5,774 nucleotides of DNA from Halovivax sp. (GCA_007135505.1 SLIS01000431.1:1-5774), one strand, 5' to 3'; positions 1 through 5,270 are shown, counted from the first letter of the stretch. Notes: generated by a model from the sequence alone, not told the origin. Program-made: numbers and translations.

Positions 1-438
1 CCGATCGTCGAGGTCGACGTCGAGACCGGCGAGGTCGAGATCCTCCGCTTTCTCACGGTTCGTGACTGCGGAACGATGCTCAACCCGCAGATCGTCGACG
101 GCCAGGCCCACGGCGGCATCGCCCAGGGCGTCGGCGCCGCGCTCCTAGAGGAGTTCGGCTACGACGAGGACGGCCAGCCCCAGGCGATCACCCTGTTCGA
201 CTACCTGCTGCCGTCGATCGACACGATCCCCGAGATCCAGATGGAACACACCGAGACGCCCTCGCCGTACACGGAGACCGGCGCCAAAGGGGTGGGCGAG
301 GGCGGGATGATCGACGCCCCCGCGGCCGTCGCCACCTCGATCAACGCGGCGCTCGAGCCACTCGCCGTGGACGAACCGGCCGACCGGATCCCCGTCGCGC
401 CGGATCACCTGCGACGGAAGCTCCGCGATACCGAGTGA
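1..438 (+). CDS. Molybdopterin-binding large subunit of a CO dehydrogenase/xanthine oxidase-family hydroxylase (CoxL-like), 3' part only
   Basis: This is the C-terminal 145 residues of a large molybdenum-hydroxylase subunit; the reading frame is open from base 1 and ends at TGA 436-438. Visible family marks are the stretch DCGTMLNPQIVDGQ, where the cofactor-binding domain continues, then GGIAQGVGAALLEE, corresponding to the QG-G-AL segment near the molybdopterin, and ETGAKGVGEGG, whose Glu (codon 298-300, fragment residue 100) aligns with the catalytic glutamate of xanthine oxidase and CoxL. In the family this subunit holds the molybdenum cofactor and oxidises the substrate, passing electrons to a [2Fe-2S] small subunit and an FAD medium subunit. 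The medium subunit is encoded nearby on the opposite strand (1298-2215). The N-terminal active-site loop that would identify true CO dehydrogenase is outside the window, so the substrate is unknown. No membrane segment is seen. An ATG at 76 is internal, not the start. Confidence 0.93.
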   Translation, partial: PIVEVDVETGEVEILRFLTVRDCGTMLNPQIVDGQAHGGIAQGVGAALLEEFGYDEDGQPQAITLFDYLLPSIDTIPEIQMEHTETPSPYTETGAKGVGEGGMIDAPAAVATSINAALEPLAVDEPADRIPVAPDHLRRKLRDTE

Positions 439-721
439 CGCGTCGGGCGATTTCTGGCACCGGCACTACGTCGGGTACAGCGGTGGTAGCCAGCGAGCCG
501 TTGTGGACGAGTAGCGTCGCCGAGCAGCGAACCAGCGTTACCACGAAACCAGAGCAGCGTACCGCGAGCAACGGAGCAGGGTGCTGCCGAGCAACGGACC
601 ACCCCACCCGGCAACGAAACAGAGCAATGCCACGTGAACGATCGGCGCGAGGCGGCCGATCAATCGACGCGAGGGAGCTCCGTCTGCGCTCGGTCAGAGG
701 CGGTCTCGATCGACGCCGGAC
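439..721. repeat. Gene-free convergent spacer with degenerate GAGCARCG repeats and a small hairpin
   Basis: No credible gene lies between the convergent coxL-like and coxG-like stops. The open frames here lack the acidic composition and G/C third-position bias of the neighbours. The middle holds irregularly spaced variants of CGAGCARCGRACC, seen at about 521-533, 551-563, 565-577, 588-600, 609-620 and 621-633. A perfect 7-bp inverted repeat, GATCGGC at 640-646 and GCCGATC at 655-661 with an 8-base loop, could form a hairpin at the 3' side of either gene. It has no clear T-tract, so a terminator role is only a guess. Confidence 0.55.
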
Positions 722-1291
722 TCAATCGTCTCCGTCCGTCGCTTCCGCACTCTCCCCCGCGGAGTCGCCCTCCGCATCCCCGTCGACGTCCGCGTCGATA
801 TCGACCTCGCCCGGCGGCGCGGCCTCGAGTTCCGACTCCGCACCCTCGTCGGCTTCGACGATCGCCGCCATGTCGGTGAAGTACTTCTTCACGAGGCGAT
901 TCGTGACGCTCTTCAGTGCCCGGCTGCCGAGACTGACGATCGTCCCGGAAACGTCGGCCGTCGCCGCCCAGTCGACGGTCGTGGCGCCGTCCTCGTGCTC
1001 GTGGAGTTCCATCGTCGCGGTCATCTCGAACTCGTTCTTCGGGGCGTGGCCCACGGCCGTGAGTTCCAGGTACTCCGGATGCTCGAGCCGAGTGACGACG
1101 GCATCGACCTCGAACTCCGGCTTGACGCTGCCGACGCCCACCGCCATGACGGCCGTGATCTCGTGCGGTTCTTCGAGGGTCATCTCCTTGCATCCCGGCG
1201 CACACTCCGCCAGAACGTCCGTGTCGGTGAAGTACGGCCAGAGTTCCTCTCTCGACTGATCCATCTCCGTCTCGCCAGTGAATTCTAACAT
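722..1291 (-). CDS. coxG: CoxG-like SRPBCC-family protein (CO dehydrogenase subunit G family)
   Basis: This 189-residue protein starts at ATG 1291-1289 and stops at TGA 724-722. It follows the CoxM-like gene after only 6 bp, so the two are almost certainly co-transcribed. Residues 1-145 match the CoxG pattern: the opening MLEFTGETEM, then a helix ending in VLAECAPGC (residues 26-34, compare the family's L-x-CIPGC), a beta-rich middle, and a C-terminal helix with SLGSRALKSVTNRLVKKYF (120-138). CoxG proteins are hydrophobic-pocket SRPBCC proteins that accompany molybdenum CO dehydrogenases and relatives; they are thought to link the enzyme to the membrane or quinone pool. Residues from about 147 to 189 form a low-complexity tail rich in Asp, Glu, Ala and Gly, with no membrane anchor visible. 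Such acidic tails are common in haloarchaea. No strong Shine-Dalgarno sequence precedes the start, so translation is probably coupled to coxM. Confidence 0.88.
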   Translation of the reverse strand: MLEFTGETEMDQSREELWPYFTDTDVLAECAPGCKEMTLEEPHEITAVMAVGVGSVKPEFEVDAVVTRLEHPEYLELTAVGHAPKNEFEMTATMELHEHEDGATTVDWAATADVSGTIVSLGSRALKSVTNRLVKKYFTDMAAIVEADEGAESELEAAPPGEVDIDADVDGDAEGDSAGESAEATDGDD

Positions 1292-1297
1292 GAGTGA

Positions 1298-2215
1298 TTA
1301 CGCGTTCGCGTTGTCGGCTACGTCCCTCTGTCCCTGAGCCTGCTTGTAGGCCCGTTCGAGCGATCGTCGGGCGTAGACGCCCGCGACTTCTTCCTTGTAC
1401 TCGCGGTCGGCGTGCATCTCGCCTTCCGGGTGAACGGCGTCGGTGACCGCCTCCGCGACGGCCTCGAGCCCCGCATCGGATAGCGGTTCTCCCTCGAGTA
1501 TCGACTCCGCCGCCTCGACCCGGAGCGGGACGTCCGCCGCGTTCGCGAGCGCGATCCGTGCCTCCTCGACGACCGGGTCGGCGCCCGTCGGATCGTCGAT
1601 CCTGATCACGGCGGCGGCACTGACCGTCGGCCAGGTCTGGGCCGCCCGCTTCAGTTCGAGGAAGGACATTCCGGTCCGGTCGGCCGGGAACGGGTCGCGG
1701 GGAATCGAGACCGCCTCGATCAGCTCCTCCTCGCGGATGTCGGTGAACATGTAGGCGATGAAGTACTCCGCAGCCGGGACCGCCCGAGTCTCCTCGACCG
1801 ACCGGAGGTGGATCGTCCCGTCGAGTGCTCGCAGTACGGTGGGGTAGTTGCCCGCCGGGTCCGCCTCGCCGACGCTGCCGCCCATCGTTCCGCGGTTGCG
1901 GACCGCCGGACCGGCGATCTGTTCGGCGGCTTCGGGGAGCATCGGACATACCTCGGCCAACCGGTCGGATCGTTCGATCCTGCGGTGGGTCGTCATCGCG
2001 CCGATGCGAACCGCCTCGTCCGTCACGTCGATCCCCGCGAGGTCGTCGATGCCACCGAGGTCGACCAGGTGGTCGGGCGTCGCCAGTCGATTGGCCATCA
2101 CGATGCCGAGGGACTGGTTGCCGGCGAGCAGTTCCGCCTCCTCGAGTTCGGCGAGCAGCGTCGCGGCATCATCGATCGTCTCCGGTCGCCGGTAAGCGAA
2201 CGAGGCCGGCTTCAT
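1298..2215 (-). CDS. coxM: FAD-binding medium subunit of a molybdenum hydroxylase (CoxM-like)
   Basis: The 305-residue product has the normal length and start (MKPASFAYRRPETIDDA) of the CoxM / xanthine dehydrogenase FAD-binding subunit. The two FAD pyrophosphate-binding motifs are at expected places: AGNQSL at residues 31-36 (commonly AGGQSL or AGGHS) and RNRGTMGG at 106-113 (commonly RNRGTIGG), the latter followed by SVGEADPAGNYP. The C-terminal part (about 180-290) matches the CO dehydrogenase flavoprotein C-terminal domain, including FLELKRAAQTWPTVSAAAVI. The subunit takes electrons from the [2Fe-2S] small subunit and passes them to an acceptor. It is the first gene of a minus-strand pair with coxG, and it faces the coxL-like gene tail to tail, so the genes for one enzyme appear to lie on opposite strands. 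The start at 2215 fits the family; no convincing TATA box lies about 27 bases upstream, so its promoter may be further away in the spacer. Confidence 0.93.
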   Translation of the reverse strand: MKPASFAYRRPETIDDAATLLAELEEAELLAGNQSLGIVMANRLATPDHLVDLGGIDDLAGIDVTDEAVRIGAMTTHRRIERSDRLAEVCPMLPEAAEQIAGPAVRNRGTMGGSVGEADPAGNYPTVLRALDGTIHLRSVEETRAVPAAEYFIAYMFTDIREEELIEAVSIPRDPFPADRTGMSFLELKRAAQTWPTVSAAAVIRIDDPTGADPVVEEARIALANAADVPLRVEAAESILEGEPLSDAGLEAVAEAVTDAVHPEGEMHADREYKEEVAGVYARRSLERAYKQAQGQRDVADNANA

Positions 2216-2537
2216 GGCACCCCGCCCGCGTCGCGTCGGACGGCTTCGGTACTCCGTCGGCGTGGCATCGAACCGTCGGTCCGGCCAACTACGGAAGAAC
2301 GTGGGGCGGGAAGCGACGGGCAGTCTTCGCCGTTCCGAAGACGAGCGCGCGACCCTCGTCGTTGAGTGGGATTCGCTATCATCGGTCAGTCACTCGGATA
2401 CTGTACCTCGTGTGCAACCGACCTAATAAGTGTTGTTGGGAGAGGTAATGCGAAAACGCGGAATATATCGCCGCTACCGCCGTCCTGTGAGGATCTAGTG
2501 ACGAACCTATAAGGGCCCGGGACTGTACGTAGCGGCC
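2216..2537. other. Gene-free divergent spacer between coxM-like gene and cyclase gene
   Basis: This 322-bp spacer separates two divergent transcription units. Bases 2216-2400 are GC-rich without a credible gene; bases 2420-2520 are AT-richer and hold TATA-like sequences. CCTAATAAG at 2422-2430 reads as a TATA-like box on the plus strand and as CTTATTAGG on the minus strand, so it could serve either direction; for coxM it would imply a leader of roughly 185 bases. A second AT patch, GAATATATCG, lies at 2461-2470. The clear cyclase promoter is listed separately. Two tiny open frames (2448-2498 plus, 2212-2382 minus) are present but composed largely of Arg and not convincing as genes. Confidence 0.6.
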
Positions 2538-2538
2538 A
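2501..2538 (+). promoter_or_regulatory. Archaeal TATA-box promoter of the cyclase gene, leaderless or nearly so
   Basis: The sequence CCTATAAG at 2506-2513 is a good archaeal TATA box, preceded by the purine-containing ACGAA (2501-2505), which may act as the TFB recognition element. The box centre is about 28 bases before the ATG at 2538, so transcription would begin within a few bases of the start codon. This is the usual haloarchaeal leaderless layout, agrees with the absence of a Shine-Dalgarno motif, and supports the chosen start. Confidence 0.7.
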
Positions 2539-3296
2539 TGCTCGACGGCTACGAAATGCACGACTTGACCCAGCCCTGGTCCGTAGATACGCCCGCCTGG
2601 CCGACCTACGACAACCCGAAGGTGTGGTACGAGAAGAGCCTGGACACCGAGAAGGTAAACGGCCAGAAGATCGAGTTCATGAACCACACCGGCACCCACC
2701 TCGACGGCGAGAAGCACTTCATCGCCCACGGGCGGGACATCGAGGAGATGCCCCTCGACGAACTCGTCGGCGACGGCGTCGTCGCGGACATCTCCGATCG
2801 CGTCGGTGACTACGACGTCTACACGAGCGACATGATCGAGGACGTCTGTGACGTCCGGAAGGGCGACATCCTGTTCATCCACACCGGCTACCAGGACTAC
2901 GCCTGGTACCAGGACGAGGCGGACCCGCACCGCTACTTCTGTGCACACCCCGGCCCCAACCAGGAGTTCGCCGACTGGTGTAAAGAGATGGAACTGGAGT
3001 ACCTGATCCTTGACTGCGGGAGCGCCGACCACCCGATGAACACGGTCATCCGCGACGTTCGCCCGGAACTGGCCGCGGAGGCGGCGGACCACCTGGGCGT
3101 CGACGACCTCGACGAGATCTTCCCGCCGGAGGGCTACCAGCTGATGCACACCGAGCTCTTCCCGGAGGGAATCGTCCACGTCGAGAACGCCCGCGTCCCC
3201 GAATCCCTGCTCAACGAACGCGTCAAACTCGGCACCTTCCCGTGGCGCTTCCGCGGCGGCGAATCGAGCGTCTGTCGCTGTGTGGCCTTCGAGTAG
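2538..3296 (+). CDS. Cyclase / kynurenine-formamidase-family metal-dependent hydrolase
   Basis: The 252-residue protein belongs to the family that includes arylformamidase (KynB) and isatin hydrolase, cytoplasmic enzymes that usually use Mn or Zn to hydrolyse amide or lactam bonds. The metal-binding motif is HTGTHLDGEKHF at residues 50-61: His50, His54, Asp56 and His60 fit HxGTHxDxPxH, except that the usual Pro is Glu58. The amino end (YEMHDLTQPWSVDTPAWPTY) carries the family's L-T-x-P-W-x-x-x-x-P opening, and the LILDCGSADHPMN segment (156-168) with HTELFPEGIVHVENA (204-218) matches the conserved back half. No signal peptide or membrane segment is seen. It is monocistronic by position, with its own TATA box. 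Its neighbours suggest work in a catabolic pathway beside a molybdenum hydroxylase, but the true substrate cannot be read from the sequence, and kynurenine formamidase is only one possibility. Confidence 0.88.
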   Translation: MLDGYEMHDLTQPWSVDTPAWPTYDNPKVWYEKSLDTEKVNGQKIEFMNHTGTHLDGEKHFIAHGRDIEEMPLDELVGDGVVADISDRVGDYDVYTSDMIEDVCDVRKGDILFIHTGYQDYAWYQDEADPHRYFCAHPGPNQEFADWCKEMELEYLILDCGSADHPMNTVIRDVRPELAAEAADHLGVDDLDEIFPPEGYQLMHTELFPEGIVHVENARVPESLLNERVKLGTFPWRFRGGESSVCRCVAFE

Positions 3297-3406
3297 GCCG
3301 ACCGGTCTCGGGCGAGCCGACGGACCGTGAGCCCGCTGGCACACCGAGATCAGCGGTCGACGGAGAGTGACGGTCGACGATCACACGCCGATTTCTCCGA
3401 CTGTCC

Positions 3407-3442
3407 TTTAAGTGCTTCTCGTGATAAGGGTTCATAGTGAGG
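3407..3442 (+). promoter_or_regulatory. Promoter-like direct repeat, copy 1 (TTTAAGTG box)
   Basis: This 36-bp element starts with TTTAAGTGCTTCTCG and ends with TTCATAGTGAGG. It repeats at 3728-3763 with only two substitutions (both T here, C there). TTTAAG resembles a haloarchaeal TATA box, and the conserved GTGAGG lies about 27-30 bases beyond it, where transcription would start. Conservation covers the whole span from box to start region while flanking bases differ, as expected of a duplicated core promoter or of a protein-binding site. What it would transcribe is unclear, as no credible gene follows directly. Confidence 0.5.
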
Positions 3443-3580
3443 CGTTCTACGCGAACCCAGACCGGTGAGCGTGGCGTGTGTCCAGTTCAACCGGTAACAC
3501 GGTTCTGCCTGCGGCGCCCGATTCCGCGTTACGATACCGTCGTTCACCGCATGTCTGTCTCTCATGCCGTTCGCCGTATC

Positions 3581-3631
3581 ACTCGCGTTTCCCCTCGGCT
3601 CGCTTTGCCCCTCGACTCGCATTTCCCCTCG
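3581..3631. repeat. Three tandem 17-bp units, consensus RCTCGCNTTKCCCCTCG
   Basis: Units lie at 3581-3597 (ACTCGCGTTTCCCCTCG), 3598-3614 (GCTCGCTTTGCCCCTCG) and 3615-3631 (ACTCGCATTTCCCCTCG). They abut without gaps, and a decayed partial unit may continue to about 3650 (GCTCGCATCTCTCG). On the minus strand each unit carries a GGGG run followed by an A-rich triplet. A 17-base period does not fit codon repeats, which supports non-coding DNA; the units lie midway between the two promoter-like copies. Confidence 0.75.
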
Positions 3632-3727
3632 TGCCGTTGCTCGCATCTCTCGCTTCGGCAGCCACGTTGATCGCTCTCCAGCGAAAGCGGGCCGGAATTG
3701 ACGGGACGATCGATGGTGTCGTCTCCA

Positions 3728-3763
3728 TTTAAGTGCTTCTCGCGACAAGGGTTCATAGTGAGG
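3728..3763 (+). promoter_or_regulatory. Promoter-like direct repeat, copy 2, likely promoter of the epsilon-like gene
   Basis: This is the second copy of the 36-bp element, 34 of 36 bases identical to 3407-3442. The TTTAAG box at 3728-3733 would place a transcription start near 3755-3758, giving a leader of roughly 95-100 bases before ATG 3854. I see no better TATA box nearer that gene: the position 27 bases before its ATG reads TTCAATC, which is weak. The assignment is inference from position. Confidence 0.5.
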
Positions 3764-3835
3764 TTCTCCAGGGCACAACGCGACCAGCGATAGCTACAGT
3801 TCGCCGTCAGGATCCCCGTCCATTCTTCAATCCCT

Positions 3836-3845
3836 ACTACGTAGT
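3836..3845. repeat. Perfect 10-bp palindrome just upstream of the epsilon-like gene
   Basis: ACTACGTAGT is identical to its reverse complement and ends 8 bases before the ATG at 3854. It could be a dimeric regulator site inside the leader, or chance. No Shine-Dalgarno match stronger than GAGAAG lies between it and the start. Confidence 0.35.
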
Positions 3846-3853
3846 TCGAGAAG

Positions 3854-4612
3854 ATGACCGATGGCCCTCCACCGTCGTCGGCCGATCGTCAACCACACGA
3901 CCCCGACGAGTTGCGGCGACGTCGCGACCGTCGACGAGCGGGCGAGCGGCCCGTGAGTGCCCGTCCCGGCGACGGGTCGCTCTCGCGGCTCGACGCGGTC
4001 AAGGACGAACGGATCCGGCGATGGGACGTGGTGACGCCGAGTGCAACGCTCATCGGCCGAGCCGAGCAACCGGACGACGACGTCGGCGAGACCGTCCGCC
4101 GCCTGCACGACGAGCAGCATCCGGCGATGGCGGGTCACAGCGCCCGAATGCATCGCCTGGAGAAGGGCCGAATCGCCCACGCCCTCTGTAACGCGCTCTC
4201 GCTGTCGCCCTGGGAGCGCGACCGCGTCCTCGGGATCATGACCGAACTCGACCTGACGGCGTTCGGAAGCCAGCGGGCGATCCCGACCGTCTCGCTGGTC
4301 GTCATCCAGTACGTCGTCGACAACGAGCGTCGGCGCCGGCTCGGCCTCAACGACCGGGAGTGGGTCCGCGAACGCTCCCCCGACGAACTCGAGGCGCTCT
4401 ACGACCGCTTCGAGTCGATCACCGACGAAGCGCGGTTCGAGGAGCTCATGGAGCGCCACGGACTGGATACGACCGGCGTCAACCGCCTCGATCGAGTGCT
4501 CCAGCGACAGATCGACGACCAGGGACTCCACGGGGCGGTGCTCGGTCGCGCACCGAACCGCGATCCGAGTTTGCCGGCCGTTAGCGAGACGCGGTTCGAG
4601 CGAGCGACGTGA
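3854..4612 (+). CDS. rpoeps: Haloarchaeal protein annotated as DNA-directed RNA polymerase subunit epsilon
   Basis: I recognise the central 252-residue pattern from the haloarchaeal family annotated as RNA polymerase subunit epsilon, a protein found with the halobacterial enzyme and having no bacterial counterpart. The recognisable core is RRWDVVTPSATLIGR (residues 55-69), HSARMHRLEKGRIAHALCNAL (95-115), LSPWERDRVLGIMTELDLTAFGSQRAIP (117-144) and the end segment LHGAVLGRAPNRDPSLP (225-241). The core seems helical, without membrane segments, zinc fingers or a signal peptide. Residues 1-45 are a poorly conserved-looking extension with a basic run (RRRRDRRR at 21-28), so a later start is possible, though no later ATG precedes the core. 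The last residues (RFERAT) are encoded by the GAGCGA-type low-complexity sequence that fills the following spacer, suggesting that the stop has shifted. Whether it is a true polymerase subunit in this organism is family-level knowledge, not visible here. Confidence 0.68.
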   Translation: MTDGPPPSSADRQPHDPDELRRRRDRRRAGERPVSARPGDGSLSRLDAVKDERIRRWDVVTPSATLIGRAEQPDDDVGETVRRLHDEQHPAMAGHSARMHRLEKGRIAHALCNALSLSPWERDRVLGIMTELDLTAFGSQRAIPTVSLVVIQYVVDNERRRRLGLNDREWVRERSPDELEALYDRFESITDEARFEELMERHGLDTTGVNRLDRVLQRQIDDQGLHGAVLGRAPNRDPSLPAVSETRFERAT

Positions 4613-4624
4613 GCGAGAACCGCG
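4590..4624 (+). terminator. GC-rich inverted repeat across the stop codon of the epsilon-like gene
   Basis: CGCGGTTC at 4590-4597 pairs perfectly with GAACCGCG at 4617-4624 around a 19-base GAGCGA-rich loop that contains the TGA stop (4610-4612). The hairpin could mark the 3' end or affect mRNA stability. There is no T-tract directly after it, so termination is uncertain. A weaker 5-bp hairpin (CTTCG 4660-4664 with CGAAG 4674-4678) follows. Confidence 0.3.
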
Positions 4625-4811
4625 ACCGGCGGGTGTAGCGAGCCGTGAGCGAACGCAGGCTTCGGATTTGTAACGAAGAACGTGGGCCCTGAGCGAACGA
4701 GGCGACGACTACGGCACCGCGAGCAACGGGGAGAGATGACGAGCGGAGCGACGCACAAACCGTCCACTGACGACGGACGGCGACGGCGATTCTACCGAAC
4801 CACGTGGAATT
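4613..4811. repeat. Low-complexity spacer rich in GAGCGA/GAGCAACG words
   Basis: The 199 bp between the convergent epsilon-like and UspA genes carry scattered words such as GTGAGCGAAC (4645-4654), TGAGCGAACGAGGCGACG (4690-4707), CGCGAGCAACGG (4718-4729) and GAGCGGAGCGACG (4741-4753). The 14-mer ACCGCGAGCAACGG at 4716-4729 is identical to 561-574 in the first convergent spacer, so both belong to one family of degenerate repeats. No gene is seen. The end holds a 20-bp tandem duplication, listed separately. Confidence 0.6.
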
Positions 4812-4828
4812 CTACCGGACCACGAGGA
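4789..4828. repeat. 20-bp tandem duplication of the 3' end of the UspA gene
   Basis: ATTCTACCGAACCACGTGGA (4789-4808) is followed directly by ATTCTACCGGACCACGAGGA (4809-4828), 18 of 20 bases identical. The right copy includes the UspA stop (TAG, 4814-4812) and its last five sense codons; the left copy lies beyond the stop. Because 20 is not a multiple of three, the outer copy is out of frame. Confidence 0.8.
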
Positions 4829-5237
4829 CCGGAACCGAGGATCGCCGGACGACCTTCTCGGCCACGCTGCCGAGCAGGACCCGGGCGACGCCGTCCCGAC
4901 CGTGACTGCCGATGGCGACCAGGTCGACGTCATCCTCGTCGGCGTAGCGAACGATCAGACGGTCGGGCCGGCCCCGGCCGCGGTCGGTGTGGAGGGTGAC
5001 GCCGTGCTCCGTGGCGAGTCGACGGGCGTCCTCGAGGATCGAATCGGCCGCCTCGGACAGGCGGTCCTCGTCCGGCACGTCGCCGGTCATCCCCGAGAAC
5101 GTGCCGAGATCCCCCTGGCCGCCCTCGAGGACGTGCAGCGCCGTGAACTCGGCGTTCGGGAACTGTTCCATCGCGTACGCGAGCGCTTCGCGCGATCGTT
5201 CCGATTCGTCGACCGGGACGAGTACGTGTTCTACCAT
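4812..5237 (-). CDS. Universal stress protein, UspA family (ATP-binding type)
   Basis: The 141-residue protein has the full length of a single Usp domain. It opens with MVEHVLVPVDESERSREAL, where Asp10 sits in the conserved nucleotide-contacting V-D-x-S position, and ends with the ATP-binding signature G-2x-G-9x-G-S: Gly110, Gly113, Gly123 and Ser124, followed by VAEKVVRRSSVPVLVVR. Usp proteins are cytoplasmic Rossmann-like proteins tied to stress responses; the partner is unknown here. The same frame is open far upstream to 5723, but the family start is the ATG at 5237-5235. An in-frame ATG at 5264 would add only nine non-family residues and overlaps the likely TATA box, so it is rejected. 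The gene is divergent from the alcohol dehydrogenase and convergent with the epsilon-like gene, so probably monocistronic. Confidence 0.92.
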   Translation of the reverse strand: MVEHVLVPVDESERSREALAYAMEQFPNAEFTALHVLEGGQGDLGTFSGMTGDVPDEDRLSEAADSILEDARRLATEHGVTLHTDRGRGRPDRLIVRYADEDDVDLVAIGSHGRDGVARVLLGSVAEKVVRRSSVPVLVVR

Positions 5238-5270
5238 GCGAATACGTTCGTTTGACTTACACATAAGAAC
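5238..5270 (-). promoter_or_regulatory. TATA-like promoter of the UspA gene
   Basis: On the minus strand GTTCTTATGTG (5270-5260) lies with its centre about 29 bases before the ATG at 5237. This gives an expected transcription start within a few bases of the start codon, the leaderless haloarchaeal layout. The match to a TATA consensus is moderate. Confidence 0.45.

Larger units (their letters stand above)
3297..3853. other. Long gene-free region with duplicated promoter element and tandem repeats
   Basis: These 557 bp separate the cyclase stop from the epsilon-like start. They are less GC-rich than the genes and the open frames in all six directions lack third-position G/C bias and acidic residues, so I call no protein gene. 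The region holds two direct copies of a 36-bp promoter-like element (3407-3442 and 3728-3763), three tandem 17-bp units (3581-3631) and a 10-bp palindrome (3836-3845), each listed separately. A transcript from the first element would cross about 290 bases before meeting the second, so a small non-coding RNA or long regulated leader is possible. I saw no match to SRP RNA, RNase P RNA, tRNA or 5S rRNA features. Confidence 0.6.

Noticed and set aside
660..1949. 429-codon minus-strand open frame, and the overlapping 274-codon plus frame at 435-1259
   Set aside because: Both overlie the coxG-like and coxM-like genes in other frames. Their products are Arg/Gly- or Ser-rich low-complexity sequences, as expected when a GC-rich gene is read out of frame.
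2212..2382. 56-codon minus frame whose TGA overlaps the coxM ATG (ATGA), suggesting coupling
   Set aside because: The product is Arg-rich with no acidic bias or third-position G/C preference, so the overlap is probably chance.
2379..3344. 321-codon minus-strand open frame opposite the cyclase gene
   Set aside because: It is the antisense shadow of a well-recognised gene; its Val/Asp-rich sequence shows no family motif.
3437..3730. SRP RNA or another stable structural RNA between the promoter-like copies
   Set aside because: I could not find conserved SRP RNA, RNase P RNA or tRNA motifs; the stretch is CT-rich with tandem repeats.
3407..3763. CRISPR array or transposon ends formed by the 36-bp copies
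   Set aside because: There are only two copies, in direct orientation, 321 bp apart, with no regular spacers, no target duplications and no transposase.
3827..4531. 234-codon minus-strand frame opposite the epsilon-like gene
   Set aside because: Its mirror on the plus strand carries recognisable family segments; the antisense product does not resemble anything I know.
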